DNA of 64,000 nucleotides. Origin: Rhizobium sullae. GTDB taxonomy: Bacteria; Pseudomonadota; Alphaproteobacteria; Rhizobiales; Rhizobiaceae. Positions 18,201 through 26,105 of this stretch are shown here, one piece after another. The stretch lies in contig NZ_CP104144.1 in assembly GCF_025200715.1 (NCBI RefSeq), positions 1,984,001 through 2,048,000 of the forward strand, in the 5' to 3' direction. Numbering within the stretch: the first letter of the stretch is position 1; each line of letters starts with the position of its first letter. The notes under the pieces were generated by a model. It did no database searches, was not told the DNA's origin, and saw only the letters and a program-made list of their open reading frames with translations. The translations under genes were made by a program, and so were the position numbers.

Positions 18201-19915
18201 CCTCGCTCCACATAGGCGTGCAGACCCTGTTCGACTTCGCGGCGCGCAAACAGCCGGGACGCGTCGCGTGCCCATTGCTCGCTCTGGCGGCGCACGCCGG
18301 AAAGCTCGGCAAAGCCGATCCGCTCCGTGATCGCGCGGAACGCTGCACCTGCCTGGATCGGCTGGAGTTGCATGGCGTCACCGACAAGGACGATTTTTGC
18401 GCCGGCCTCTTCCACAACCTTCAGGACGCGCGCCATTTGCTTCGATGACACCATGCCGGCCTCATCGACCACCAGCACGTCCCCGCGCCCAAGCCTGGCG
18501 CGGCCGTTGGCCCAGGCGAGCTCCCAGGATGCGAGCGTCCGCGACTTGATGCCGGAACTGTCTTCCAGACCTTCGGCAGCCTTTCCAGCAAGCGCAGCAC
18601 CGATCACTCGGCGGCCTTCGCTTTCCCAGGCGACGCGCGCAGCATCGAGCAATGTGGATTTGCCCGCACCCGCCAGACCGACGACGGCAGCAATGGCACT
18701 GTCACCAGTGACATGTCGGACAGCGTCCACGTGCTCCGCATCGAGCGGGAAGCGCCTTTGCGGATCACGTGTCTCAACGCTTCCGATCGCCTCAGTGATC
18801 CGCCGATCGGCAACGGCGTGCCCACCGCGCTCCGCGAGCACCCGAGCCGACTGCGCCATGTCATATTCGGTGCGCAGGATGTCGCGCGTGGTGAAGATTG
18901 CCGGCTCTGCAGCTCTTCCTGTTTGCGGATCGAACAGCTGCGGCTTCAGCGTCACGAGGTCGTTCGACGCCATCAGCCGCGCACGGATATTGGCAAAGTC
19001 AACCGGATCGTCGACATAGCGGTGGAGCGCCCGGGCGATATCGCGCTCATCAAAGGTCGAGCGCTCATTGGCAAGCCGCTTCAACAGGAGTTCGGGATCC
19101 TCAAGCAGGCGATCTACTATTCCCTGCCGGCGGGCAAGCTCCGCCGGCGCGAAGAATATCTCCTTACCCTTGCGTGCCAATGCCACTCGTTCCAGACTGA
19201 GACGTTTCCGTGCGATCCCGTCCAGCCCCTGTTCAGCATAGGAGCGGCCGTCGAGCCAGATCTCATGACCGGCGAGTGCCAGATGCCGATTGGCCGTGTC
19301 CGCCCAGCCGATCTTCCACGCCTCTATCGTTTTCTTGTCGCCGGCCCATTTCCGATAGACAATCCTGCCCCTCGGCAGGTCCGGCGTGACGACGCGCAGC
19401 GGCTTACCGTCTGCTCCTGTTACCGCCATGCGCTTCGGCCCGAATCCCTCCTCCGTCAAAGGACGCAGCGTCACCAGCAGGTGGATGTGAGGATTGCCGT
19501 CCTTGTCATGATAGACCCAGTCGACGACCATTCCTTTCGACGTGAGGTTGTCGCGGACGAATTCGCGCACCAGGGCGATGTTCTCAGCTCGCGTCAGTTC
19601 TTCCGGCAGAGCAATGATCAGTTCGCGGGCAAGCTGCGCGTCGACGCGCTTCTCGAAGGCTTCGACGGCGCTCCAAAGCACCTCGCTGGCACCGGCGACC
19701 GAGCGTCGGTCAACCGCCTCGCGCAGCCACGCCGGCGTCTCATCCGGCAAGGCCAATTCCTCGTGCACCAGTTCCGACGAAGCGCCGCGACGGCCGAACG
19801 TCGTGCCGACCTGCTGATCGGTCATTTTCGTGCGATGACGATAGGCGGCGGCCGAGACAATGCTGCGTCCGGCTCCCCTGCTGATCATCTGAGCTCTAAC
19901 GAACATGATCGCCAC
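15296..19915 (-). CDS. traA: TraA conjugative relaxase/helicase with two tandem C-terminal BID-like modules
   Basis: This is the Ti-type (MOB-Q) relaxase, about 1539 residues from GTG 19915, which has an AGGAG site; an in-frame ATG at 19969 lacks one. The N-terminal relaxase domain starts MFVRAQMISRGAGRSIVSAAAYRHR and carries the histidine motif DGNPHIHLLVTLR. It is followed by a RecD-like helicase with Walker A GLAGAGKST and Walker B VLVVDEAGM. It nicks oriT and leads the strand through the coupling protein. The C-terminus holds two similar modules of about 205 residues (nt 15299-15919 and 16109-16723), each with R.(M).(V/I)..(V/I)P.LSRGAR..L, resembling the BID secretion domain known from rhizobial relaxases and Bartonella effectors. 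Confidence 0.94.
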   Translation of the reverse strand: MAIMFVRAQMISRGAGRSIVSAAAYRHRTKMTDQQVGTTFGRRGASSELVHEELALPDETPAWLREAVDRRSVAGASEVLWSAVEAFEKRVDAQLARELIIALPEELTRAENIALVREFVRDNLTSKGMVVDWVYHDKDGNPHIHLLVTLRPLTEEGFGPKRMAVTGADGKPLRVVTPDLPRGRIVYRKWAGDKKTIEAWKIGWADTANRHLALAGHEIWLDGRSYAEQGLDGIARKRLSLERVALARKGKEIFFAPAELARRQGIVDRLLEDPELLLKRLANERSTFDERDIARALHRYVDDPVDFANIRARLMASNDLVTLKPQLFDPQTGRAAEPAIFTTRDILRTEYDMAQSARVLAERGGHAVADRRITEAIGSVETRDPQRRFPLDAEHVDAVRHVTGDSAIAAVVGLAGAGKSTLLDAARVAWESEGRRVIGAALAGKAAEGLEDSSGIKSRTLASWELAWANGRARLGRGDVLVVDEAGMVSSKQMARVLKVVEEAGAKIVLVGDAMQLQPIQAGAAFRAITERIGFAELSGVRRQSEQWARDASRLFARREVEQGLHAYVERGHLVEAETREEAIGRIVSDWTDARRELLHKSVNEGSLGGLRGDELLVLAHTNVDVKRLNEALRTVMTAEGALGDSHAFQTERGAREFAIGDRIIFLKNARFFEPYAEHPEAQYVKNGMLGTVVSTTDKGSRTLLSVRLDNGRHVSFSEDSYRDVDHGYAATIHKSQGATVDRTFVLATAMMDQHLTYVSMTRHRDRADLYAAKEDFQAKPEGGAKSRVDHAAGVTGELVDVGGAQFREGGGADPSPYADVKTDDGVTHRLWGVSLPKALLEGGVDVGDTVTLRKDGVEKVKVQVPVIDEETGQKRFEEREVDRNVWRARQVEAAVARRKRIEQESHRPELFNQLVERLSRSGAKTTTLDFEDEAGYQTFAGDFARRRGIDHFAQVAAGIEGNVARQLARLAGMRKELAMLWERANVALGFAIERERRTAYDDRVPVPSVERTSAGEMRYLLAPVTSFSRSVDEDARLAQLGSPGCQEREGILRARLGKIFVDPGGALALLNDRASHTSVMPRRLADDITRAPAQLGRLLGSDRLVDGRAARDERNAAIAALAELKPLVRAHAAAFRKNAERFAARERTRRMHVSLSVPALSRGARARLDEIEAVRERGGEEAYKTAFALAAEDRSVVQEIKAVSEALTVRFGRSAFTDKANEHVDRVIMERMPEDLGSKKREELVKLFTAVKRFAKAQHQTERQDRSRIIAAAAFDPTRQKASAPPLLAAVAEFKAPIEEAAKAAALSTPHYHQRRVALAEAAISIWRDPAAAVTTIEALVTKGIVADRIAAAVASDPKAYGALRGSDRLIDRLLASGRERRDALQALPEVAIRLTALASAYSNRFDAAFRTLGEERRRMGIAIPGLSRGARDDLARLTLAVAKNPRALAGMISALDPKIRDEFAAVSKALDARFGPGAIGRDEKEAVNMVPPADRKAFEAMRASFKVLQRAVRIESSQKIQSERRVQAIGRGRGLNQ

Positions 19916-19930
19916 AACTGTCTCCTGACC

Positions 19931-19972
19931 CTCCGGGTACGTCGCGCAAGCGACGTTCGTTGCGCCCACAAA
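19931..19972 (-). other. oriT: oriT (origin of transfer), RSF1010/Ti type
   Basis: On the minus strand the segment reads GGGCGCAACGAACGTCGC followed by TTGCGCGACGT. It contains a perfect 7-base inverted repeat ACGTCGC/GCGACGT (19939-19945 and 19950-19956, 4-base loop) next to a GCGCCC nic-like core (19962-19967 region, plus strand). The arrangement and spacing match the oriT of Ti plasmids and RSF1010-family MOB-Q systems (GGGCGC...ACGTCGC..GCGACG). It sits between the divergent traA and traCDG, as in Agrobacterium. The exact nick position is inferred from that similarity. Confidence 0.8.
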
Positions 19973-20132
19973 CCGATCGGCCCGACTGGCGATGCCGTTT
20001 TCTGCGGAAGACGGCCAACGGCGGGAATTCCTTGATTCTTAGCGTCCGCGCAAACTAGCCTATTTAACTACCTTATACTAGTGTGTATAAATGCGCGAGC
20101 ATCACAGTGACAAAACAAGCGGAGGATCGTCA

Positions 20133-20417
20133 ATGGCTGCCAAAACATCGATTTCCGACCTCGACGCGCAGATCGAGAAGCTGAAGGAACGCCGACGATT
20201 TTTGATAGTTAAATCGGCCGAGCGGTTTGCTCGCGCCGCGACCAAGGCCGGCCTGGCGGAGATGGATTTACCCGACGAAGAGCTCGATCAGATCATCGCT
20301 GAGATCGCAGCGCGATTTCAAAAGAAAACAAGGGACGCAGCCGACGCATCACCTCAACCGCATCGACCGGAGGCTGGCCGGATTGGAACGGCGGCGGCGG
20401 TTTCGCATGGCAGCTGA
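20133..20417 (+). CDS. traC: Conjugal transfer protein TraC
   Basis: This 94-residue protein matches TraC of Ti/Sym plasmids: a coiled N-terminal stretch SISDLDAQIEKLKERRRFLIVKSAERFARAATKAGL, then DEELDQIIAEIAARF. TraC is an accessory DNA-processing protein thought to act with TraA and TraD at oriT. ATG 20133 has a GGAGGA site seven bases upstream; an in-frame ATG at 20091 has none. It overlaps traD. Confidence 0.88.
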   Translation: MAAKTSISDLDAQIEKLKERRRFLIVKSAERFARAATKAGLAEMDLPDEELDQIIAEIAARFQKKTRDAADASPQPHRPEAGRIGTAAAVSHGS

Positions 20418-20613
20418 ACGCAAGCGCGAGGCGCGGCAGAAATTTCTGCTTGGCGGAATCGTCCTCAAGGCCGGGCTATCGAAGGCCGACCGGGCGTTCC
20501 TGCTTGGCGGCCTGCTCGAACTGGCTCGGATCGTTCCGGGCTCTGCGGAACATCAGAGGCTGCGCGACATCGGCATCGACGCGTTCAAGGCCTCTTCGCG
20601 GGATACTGTTTAG
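20407..20613 (+). CDS. traD: Conjugal transfer protein TraD
   Basis: This small 68-residue protein matches the Ti-plasmid TraD family: REARQKFLLGGIVLKAGL, then DRAFLLGGLLELARI and HQRLRDIGIDAFK. It is an accessory component of the relaxosome in the order traC-traD-traG. The ATG at 20407 lies within the last codons of traC, implying coupled translation. Its exact biochemical role is not established. Confidence 0.87.
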   Translation: MAAERKREARQKFLLGGIVLKAGLSKADRAFLLGGLLELARIVPGSAEHQRLRDIGIDAFKASSRDTV

Positions 20614-20624
20614 GAGAAAGCGAA

Positions 20625-22544
20625 ATGGCACTGACGCATCGATTGCATCCGGGTCCTCTGCTTGTTCTCGTCCCTGTCGCCGCTACCGGCCTTGCCGTCT
20701 ACGTGACTGGCTGGCGATGGCAAGAATTGGCCTCCGGCATGTCGGCGAAAACGCAATATTGGTTCCTGCGGTCAACACCCGTGCCAGCACTTATGTTCGG
20801 GCCGCTCGCGGGGCTTTTGACGGTCTGGCCCTTGCCGTTGCATCGACGCCGGCCGATCGCGGTGGCAAGCCTTCTTGGCTTTCTCGTCACTGCCGGCTTC
20901 TACGCCTTGCGGGAATATGGACGTCTTGCTCCCTCCGTTGAGCGCGGCGTCGTCACCTGGGACGTGGCGCTCTCGTATCTCGACGCTTTCGCCGTCGCTG
21001 GATCGGCTCTCGGCTTTCTGATTGTCGCGGTGTCGGCGCGTATCTCCGTCGTCGTTGCCGATCCGATCAAACGCGCCAAGCGCGGAACCTTTGGCGACGC
21101 CGACTGGCTCTCGATGCCTGCGGCCGCAAAGCTTTTCCCGCCGGATGGCGAAATCGTCGTTGGCGAACGTTATCGCGTCGATCGCGAGCTCGTGCATAAG
21201 CTTCCATTCGACCCGAACGATCGTTCGACGTGGGGACAGGGTGGCACGGCGCCGCTCCTGACCTATAAGCAGGATTTTGACTCCACGCATATGCTGTTCT
21301 TCGCCGGCTCCGGTGGATTCAAGACAACCAGCAATGTCGTGCCGACCGCGCTTCGATATACCGGTCCGCTCATCTGCCTCGACCCGTCGACAGAAGTGGC
21401 ACCGATGGTGGTCGAACACCGCCGGCGTGTTCTCGGCCGTGACGTGATGGTGCTCGATCCCGCCGATCCGGCAACTGGCTTCGACGTCCTCGACGGCATT
21501 GAAACATCCGTCCGCAAAGAAGAGGACATCGTCGGCATCGCACATATGCTGTTGTCGGAAAGCGCACGTTTCGAATCGTCAAGCAGTGCCTATTTTCAGA
21601 ACCAGGCGCACAATCTGCTGACCGGCCTGCTTGCGCATGTGATGCTCTCGCCGGAATATGCCGGAAGGCGAACTCTGCGCAGTTTGCGCCAGATCGTTTC
21701 CGAGCCGGAGCCGTCAGTGCTCGCCATGCTGCGCGATGTTCAGGAGAACTCAGGGTCCGCCTTTATCCGCGAAACCCTCGGCGTTTTCACCAACATGACG
21801 GAGCAAACGTTTTCCGGCGTCTACTCGACGGCCTCGAAGGACACGCAGTGGCTGTCGCTCGACAGTTACGCTGGCCTCGTCTGTGGCAACGCCTTCAGAT
21901 CCCGCGATATTGTTTCTGGCAAAAAGGATGTGTTCCTCAACATCCCGGCCGCGATCCTGCGCTCCTATCCTGGCATCGGAAGAGTGATCATCGGCTCCCT
22001 GATCAAGGCCATGGTGCAGGCCGATGGCGCATTCGAACGCCGCACATTGTTCATGCTCGATGAGGTCGAGCTGCTCGGCTACATGCGCATGCTGGAAGAG
22101 GCGCGCGACCGCGGCCGCAAATACGGGATCACGCTGATGCTCATGTACCAGTCGGTCGGACAGTTGGAACGGCATTTCGGCAAGGACGGTGCGACCTCAT
22201 GGATCGACGGCTGCGCCTTTGCCTCCTATGCCGCAGTCAAGGCACTCGACACGGCTCGCAGTGTCTCAGCCCAATGCGGGGAAATGACCGTCGAGGTAAA
22301 GGGCAGGTCGCGCAATGTCGGCTGGAGCAGTTCTGCCATGGGGTCGCGCCAATCGGAGAGTGTGAATTTTCAGCGAAGGCCGCTGATCATGCCGCACGAG
22401 ATCACCCAGTCGATGCGAAAGGATGAACAGATTGTCATCGTCCAAGGCCACAGCCCGATCCGCTGCGGGCGAGCGATCTATTTTCGGCGCAAGGACATGA
22501 ATGAGGCGGCCGAGGCCAACCGCTTCGTCAAAACAAGCCTCTAA
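20625..22544 (+). CDS. traG: TraG, VirD4-type conjugative coupling ATPase
   Basis: This is the 639-residue type IV coupling protein that links the TraA-DNA complex to the mating channel. Three or so N-terminal membrane helices (to about residue 150) are followed by the ATPase with Walker A FAGSGGFKTTS near residue 225 and Walker B TLFMLDEVELLG. Length and order match Ti/Sym TraG. It starts 11 bases after traD. No trb mating-pair genes are in the window, so the channel is encoded elsewhere or supplied in trans. Confidence 0.94.
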   Translation: MALTHRLHPGPLLVLVPVAATGLAVYVTGWRWQELASGMSAKTQYWFLRSTPVPALMFGPLAGLLTVWPLPLHRRRPIAVASLLGFLVTAGFYALREYGRLAPSVERGVVTWDVALSYLDAFAVAGSALGFLIVAVSARISVVVADPIKRAKRGTFGDADWLSMPAAAKLFPPDGEIVVGERYRVDRELVHKLPFDPNDRSTWGQGGTAPLLTYKQDFDSTHMLFFAGSGGFKTTSNVVPTALRYTGPLICLDPSTEVAPMVVEHRRRVLGRDVMVLDPADPATGFDVLDGIETSVRKEEDIVGIAHMLLSESARFESSSSAYFQNQAHNLLTGLLAHVMLSPEYAGRRTLRSLRQIVSEPEPSVLAMLRDVQENSGSAFIRETLGVFTNMTEQTFSGVYSTASKDTQWLSLDSYAGLVCGNAFRSRDIVSGKKDVFLNIPAAILRSYPGIGRVIIGSLIKAMVQADGAFERRTLFMLDEVELLGYMRMLEEARDRGRKYGITLMLMYQSVGQLERHFGKDGATSWIDGCAFASYAAVKALDTARSVSAQCGEMTVEVKGRSRNVGWSSSAMGSRQSESVNFQRRPLIMPHEITQSMRKDEQIVIVQGHSPIRCGRAIYFRRKDMNEAAEANRFVKTSL

Positions 22545-22649
22545 CCGGTCAACGATATCGACGATCAATCAAGATTTATATTTCCATGCCTTTCAATTCT
22601 GACTGCCAGGTTCCGAGTAGCCGGCGAACTGCGCGCGGGTGCCAAGCCT

Positions 22650-23675
22650 CTACTTGTAAGCCACCGCTGCACTTGCAGGTCCCGCCAACGGAATAATCTC
22701 GCAGCGACCGAACCCTGCCTCCTTGCACCACTCGGTGAACTGGGCGCCGGTAAAGTCAAACGCCTCGCCAAATTCGATGAGCATGTTCAGCGACATCATC
22801 AGACCGAAGCTGTTTTGCCTGCGCTCGTCGTCGATGATGTTCTCGATGGCGACCAGCGCGCCGCCGGACGGCAACGCACGGTAGGCCTTGGCGATCAGCA
22901 TCTTCTTGTTCTCGAGATTCCAGTCGTGAAGGATCAGTCCCATCGTGATAATGTCTGCCTTGGGAAACTCGTCCGCGAAGAAGTCGATCGCCTCGGCGGT
23001 GACCCGGCCGCCGAGATTGCGCTCCCTCAAGCGCCGCTCCGCGATCGGCTGCACATCGGCGAGATCGCACGTCCGGCATTGCATGTGCGGATGCCACGCC
23101 GCGACGATGGCCGAAAGCTGCCCGGTTGCGCCGCCTATATCAACCAGCGTCTTGAATTTGGAAAAGTCGAATTTCTCGGCGAACGCCGTGAAATTGCCCA
23201 TCGAGATGCCGCTCATCGCGTCCATGAACTGCTCCAGGCGCGCCGGGTCCGAATAGAGTTCGGCGAACATGGACCTGCCTGTCTCCTTGATCTCGTTTTG
23301 AGGCTTTCCGGTTTGCAATGCCTGCGTGAGATCGCCCCAGAACCGATACAGGCGTGCGTTCGCCATCTCGAGGATTCCACCGATGTATTGAGGGCTCCGC
23401 TTGTCCAGGAACAGTGCGGTTGAAGCCGTATTGCCGTATTTGCCGGTTTCACCGGCGCCGTCCCTCTGCAGCAATCCGAGCGCGACAAGGGTGTCGAGAA
23501 AATCATACGTTCCGCGCGGATGCAGCCCCATGGCGCCTTGCACTTCGAGGCCCGTTTTGGGGCCGTCCGCAAGCAGCGAGAAGAGCCCCAGTTCCACGGC
23601 GCTCAACAATGTCTTGGCTGGCCAGAATCCAAAGCCAATTTGCAGGATGTGGTCTGGAGAAATTCCGTTTTGCAT
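22650..23675 (-). CDS. SAM-dependent O-methyltransferase (acetylserotonin/hydroxyneurosporene type)
   Basis: This protein of about 341 residues has an N-terminal winged-helix dimerisation domain (LQIGFGFWPAKTLLSAVELGLFS, later LHPRGTYDFLDTLVALGLL) and a class I SAM-binding domain with motif I LVDIGGATGQLS. The catalytic base region GLILHDWNLENKK is typical of plant-type O-methyltransferases, bacterial CrtF and antibiotic tailoring enzymes. The start at ATG 23675 has a GGGGAGG site; 23702 is an alternative. It is convergent with traG and isolated, so its substrate is unknown. Confidence 0.87.
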   Translation of the reverse strand: MQNGISPDHILQIGFGFWPAKTLLSAVELGLFSLLADGPKTGLEVQGAMGLHPRGTYDFLDTLVALGLLQRDGAGETGKYGNTASTALFLDKRSPQYIGGILEMANARLYRFWGDLTQALQTGKPQNEIKETGRSMFAELYSDPARLEQFMDAMSGISMGNFTAFAEKFDFSKFKTLVDIGGATGQLSAIVAAWHPHMQCRTCDLADVQPIAERRLRERNLGGRVTAEAIDFFADEFPKADIITMGLILHDWNLENKKMLIAKAYRALPSGGALVAIENIIDDERRQNSFGLMMSLNMLIEFGEAFDFTGAQFTEWCKEAGFGRCEIIPLAGPASAAVAYK

Positions 23676-24127
23676 ATGAGCCTCCCCGATGGGCGAATGC
23701 ACCCGTGGGAGCCACGCCGATGCGCCCCGTTATCATTCAATGTTAATCCAATCCGCGGAAATTCACCAGCCGGACGCATGGAACGGGCTATCGGCAAAAA
23801 CAAGCATCACACGGCCCGGAGTACTATTTACACGCTTCAGAAGGGGGTCCGCCTTCCGGTTCCGCATTTGCCGCCTTGATTTGATCGTTCAGCCACCCTC
23901 ACCTGACAGCTCCCAGCGGGTCGCTCTGCCCTTTCGCCCGCCTCGACGGCCGCTTCCCTCAGCACCATCACGCCGTAGCGGGTCGCTGCCATCAAAAGCT
24001 ATTTGGAGATCGGAGAAGGAACCTTTTTCAGCTGGTCACGGGACCGTTCGACACAATCGCTGAGATCGAGACCTAGGAGCGAGAAATCGATACAACCCTC
24101 CGCAACCTAGCCAACTTCGGTAGTTCC
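23676..24127. other. Intergenic, no supported gene
   Basis: Upstream of the methyltransferase I see no convincing coding sequence. A minus-strand frame from about 23992 (start MAATRYGVMVLREAAVEAGER) has coding-like character but no family or clear ribosome site, and could be a gene remnant. Confidence 0.35.
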
Positions 24128-24203
24128 GATTAAGGTAATTTAAATTACTGTATTTTTGACTAAGGTAATTACGATTAAGGTAATTTAGATTACCTTAGGG
24201 AGC
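24128..24203. repeat. AT-rich cluster of three related repeats with a palindrome
   Basis: Three related units stand in 76 bases: GATTAAGGTAATTTAAATTAC, GACTAAGGTAATTAC, and GATTAAGGTAATTTAGATTAC. The last forms a perfect 9-base inverted repeat TAAGGTAAT-TTAG-ATTACCTTA (24176-24197). The AT content contrasts sharply with the GC-rich surroundings. This looks like a multi-site operator or iteron-like array. No gene that would use it is evident next to it; the nearest are the L,D-transpeptidase (ends 24375) and the methyltransferase. Confidence 0.6.
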
Positions 24204-24374
24204 CACAATTGAATTTTTTAGGCCGTGAGGGGGAACTCAAGTTATTGAGAAACGCTCGACGCCGCCACGGCCGCTACACTCATCAGGGCGGCGCCTGCGG
24301 CAGCGTGGGGCGACCTTCTGCTCGGTCTTGCGCACAAACCGCAGCGTCTCGACTTCCTCGGCTGCCGGGTTACT

Positions 24375-25043
24375 CTACAGCACGATGACTTTCGCGCCGA
24401 TTTTTACCCGCTCATAGAGATGGATTACATCTTCATTCGTCATGCGAAAACACCCCGAGGAAGACGACTGTCCGACGCTCTGCGGTTCGTTCGAGCCGTG
24501 GATGCGGTAAAGCGTATCTCCCAGATAGATGGCGCGCGCGCCTAACGGATTGTGGGCGCCTCCGGCCATATAGGCAGGAAGGTCCCGTCGCCTTGCGCGC
24601 ATGTCCGCAGGCGGACGCCAATCCGGCCACGGGCGCTTGGCGCTCACCACCTCGGTTCCGCGCCAGCCGTAGCCTTCGCGTCCAACACCGACACTGTAGC
24701 GCAGCGCCCTTCCACCCGCTTCTATGTAGTAAAGGGCGTAATTGCGGGTTTCGATGATGATCGTACCGGGCGCTTCCCGGGTCTGATAGTCCACCACGTG
24801 CCGCCGCACGAACGTCCCGGCATGTGGATAGGGCCCCTCTTCCCGGGTTCGCCGTGGCGGGTAAGCCGGCGGTGACATCAGAAAGCCGATATAGCCGCTG
24901 TCAATCCAGACCCTGTTGTTTTTCTTGTCCAACAATGGCGGCGAGACCTGGTCTGCTGCCGCGTGGTTGATCGCCGTCGACAAAAGAACAGTGAAAAGCA
25001 GCCCGCCCATGCCGCACCTAGTCAGTGCTTTCAGTTCCGACAT
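24375..25043 (-). CDS. L,D-transpeptidase (YkuD domain), last gene of the T3SS operon
   Basis: This is a 222-residue exported protein with an N-terminal signal segment (GMGGLLFTVLLSTAINHAAA). It has a YkuD catalytic domain with RIHGSNEPQSVGQSSSSGCFRM, giving the family His and the nucleophilic Cys of SxGCxRM. The family makes 3-3 peptidoglycan crosslinks or attaches proteins to the wall. It begins 27 bases after the sctU stop and is therefore probably cotranscribed with the T3SS. T3SS loci usually encode a lytic transglycosylase instead, so a cell-wall remodelling or anchoring role during injectisome assembly is inferred. Confidence 0.87.
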   Translation of the reverse strand: MSELKALTRCGMGGLLFTVLLSTAINHAAADQVSPPLLDKKNNRVWIDSGYIGFLMSPPAYPPRRTREEGPYPHAGTFVRRHVVDYQTREAPGTIIIETRNYALYYIEAGGRALRYSVGVGREGYGWRGTEVVSAKRPWPDWRPPADMRARRRDLPAYMAGGAHNPLGARAIYLGDTLYRIHGSNEPQSVGQSSSSGCFRMTNEDVIHLYERVKIGAKVIVL

Positions 25044-25070
25044 ATGAGGTCTCCATCGACGTTGCGACGT

Positions 25071-26105
25071 TCAAATCAAACCATTGGCCACCAAAGTATT
25101 CGCCACCTGCTGGAAGACACGGTCCGGAACAGGCGCTCCCACCGGCGTCTTGCCAAGCTCTGCGGCGAGTTCCGCATCAGTCACTAATGGGATCCCTTGA
25201 CCTCTGGCCTGCTCTCTCATCGAGGCCACCGCTTTACCGGCGGCACGACAAACGATGATCGGCACAGGCGTTTCGCCCCGAACGTAGCGGATCCCGACTA
25301 TTGCCGATTGCTCGCCAATCAGCAGCACTGCGTTGGCAAGACCGGTCCTGCTCGTGCCAAGCAAGTGCGCGAGCTTGCGGCGCTCCCGCCGTATCAGCGG
25401 ATCGCCTTCCGTGTCCTTGTGTTCGCGTTTGGCCTCCGACTTGGTCATCCGCATTTCGCGCATGAACAGCCAGCGTTGCAGAAAGACATCGAAGGTGCCC
25501 ATGACGATAAAAGCCGCGATTGCGATGAAGGCCGTGGTTTTCAGCATCGACAGCGAGGTCGCGTGCAGGCAGGCAAAACCACATGCGGGCGCCTGAAACA
25601 GCGCCTTCAGGCCCGCATAGAAAACAACGGAAAACGCCACGGAAAGCGCAAGAATCTTGAACAGTGCCTTGCCGAACTCGACAACGCTCTTGAGTGAGGT
25701 CAGGCGCTTTACGCCCGCCGCCGGATTGATGCGGCTGAAATCCGGCTCGACGGGCTTTGCCGAGAAGACGAAGCCCTTGGTAATCGCGATGTTCGTCGCA
25801 AGGATCGCTGCGACCGTTATCCCGAGGATCGGCAGTACCGTTGCCCAAAGCGCACCGGCGGCAATGGTGCTCAGCCGATACCAGACGTCCGCGAAGGGGC
25901 GGTCGTAGATATGCGACGCCTCGTCCAGAAGCATGTTGATCTTCACTTGCAGATGCGGCGCGGCATAGAAGAGAAAGAGCGTCGAGAACAGGATCATGAT
26001 GCCCGAGACCATGTCGGGGCTGTGGAGCACCTGGCCTTTCTTGCGCGCGTCCAGGATCTTCTTTTCGGAAGCCGGAAGCGATTTTTCTTCGCTTGTCTCG
26101 CTCAT
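25071..26105 (-). CDS. sctU: SctU export-apparatus switch protein (RhcU/YscU/FlhB family) with altered cleavage motif
   Basis: This 344-residue protein has four N-terminal membrane helices, the cytoplasmic linker KSEAKREHKDTEGDPLIRRERR typical of FlhB/YscU, and the C-terminal domain. In the family an NPTH motif self-cleaves and sets substrate specificity; here the aligned position (residues 264-267, nt 25305-25316) reads GEQS in LLIGEQSAIVGIRYVRGETPVP. Asn and Pro are both missing, so autocleavage is not expected. It overlaps the TadD-like gene (ATGA). In most Rhc loci the gene follows sctT; here it has moved to the opposite operon. Confidence 0.93.
   Translation of the reverse strand: MSETSEEKSLPASEKKILDARKKGQVLHSPDMVSGIMILFSTLFLFYAAPHLQVKINMLLDEASHIYDRPFADVWYRLSTIAAGALWATVLPILGITVAAILATNIAITKGFVFSAKPVEPDFSRINPAAGVKRLTSLKSVVEFGKALFKILALSVAFSVVFYAGLKALFQAPACGFACLHATSLSMLKTTAFIAIAAFIVMGTFDVFLQRWLFMREMRMTKSEAKREHKDTEGDPLIRRERRKLAHLLGTSRTGLANAVLLIGEQSAIVGIRYVRGETPVPIIVCRAAGKAVASMREQARGQGIPLVTDAELAAELGKTPVGAPVPDRVFQQVANTLVANGLI

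Noticed and set aside
18713..20035. 440-codon plus-strand frame opposite traA
   Set aside because: It has no family signature and is fully antisense to the relaxase and oriT; GC-rich codon usage on the minus strand creates such frames.
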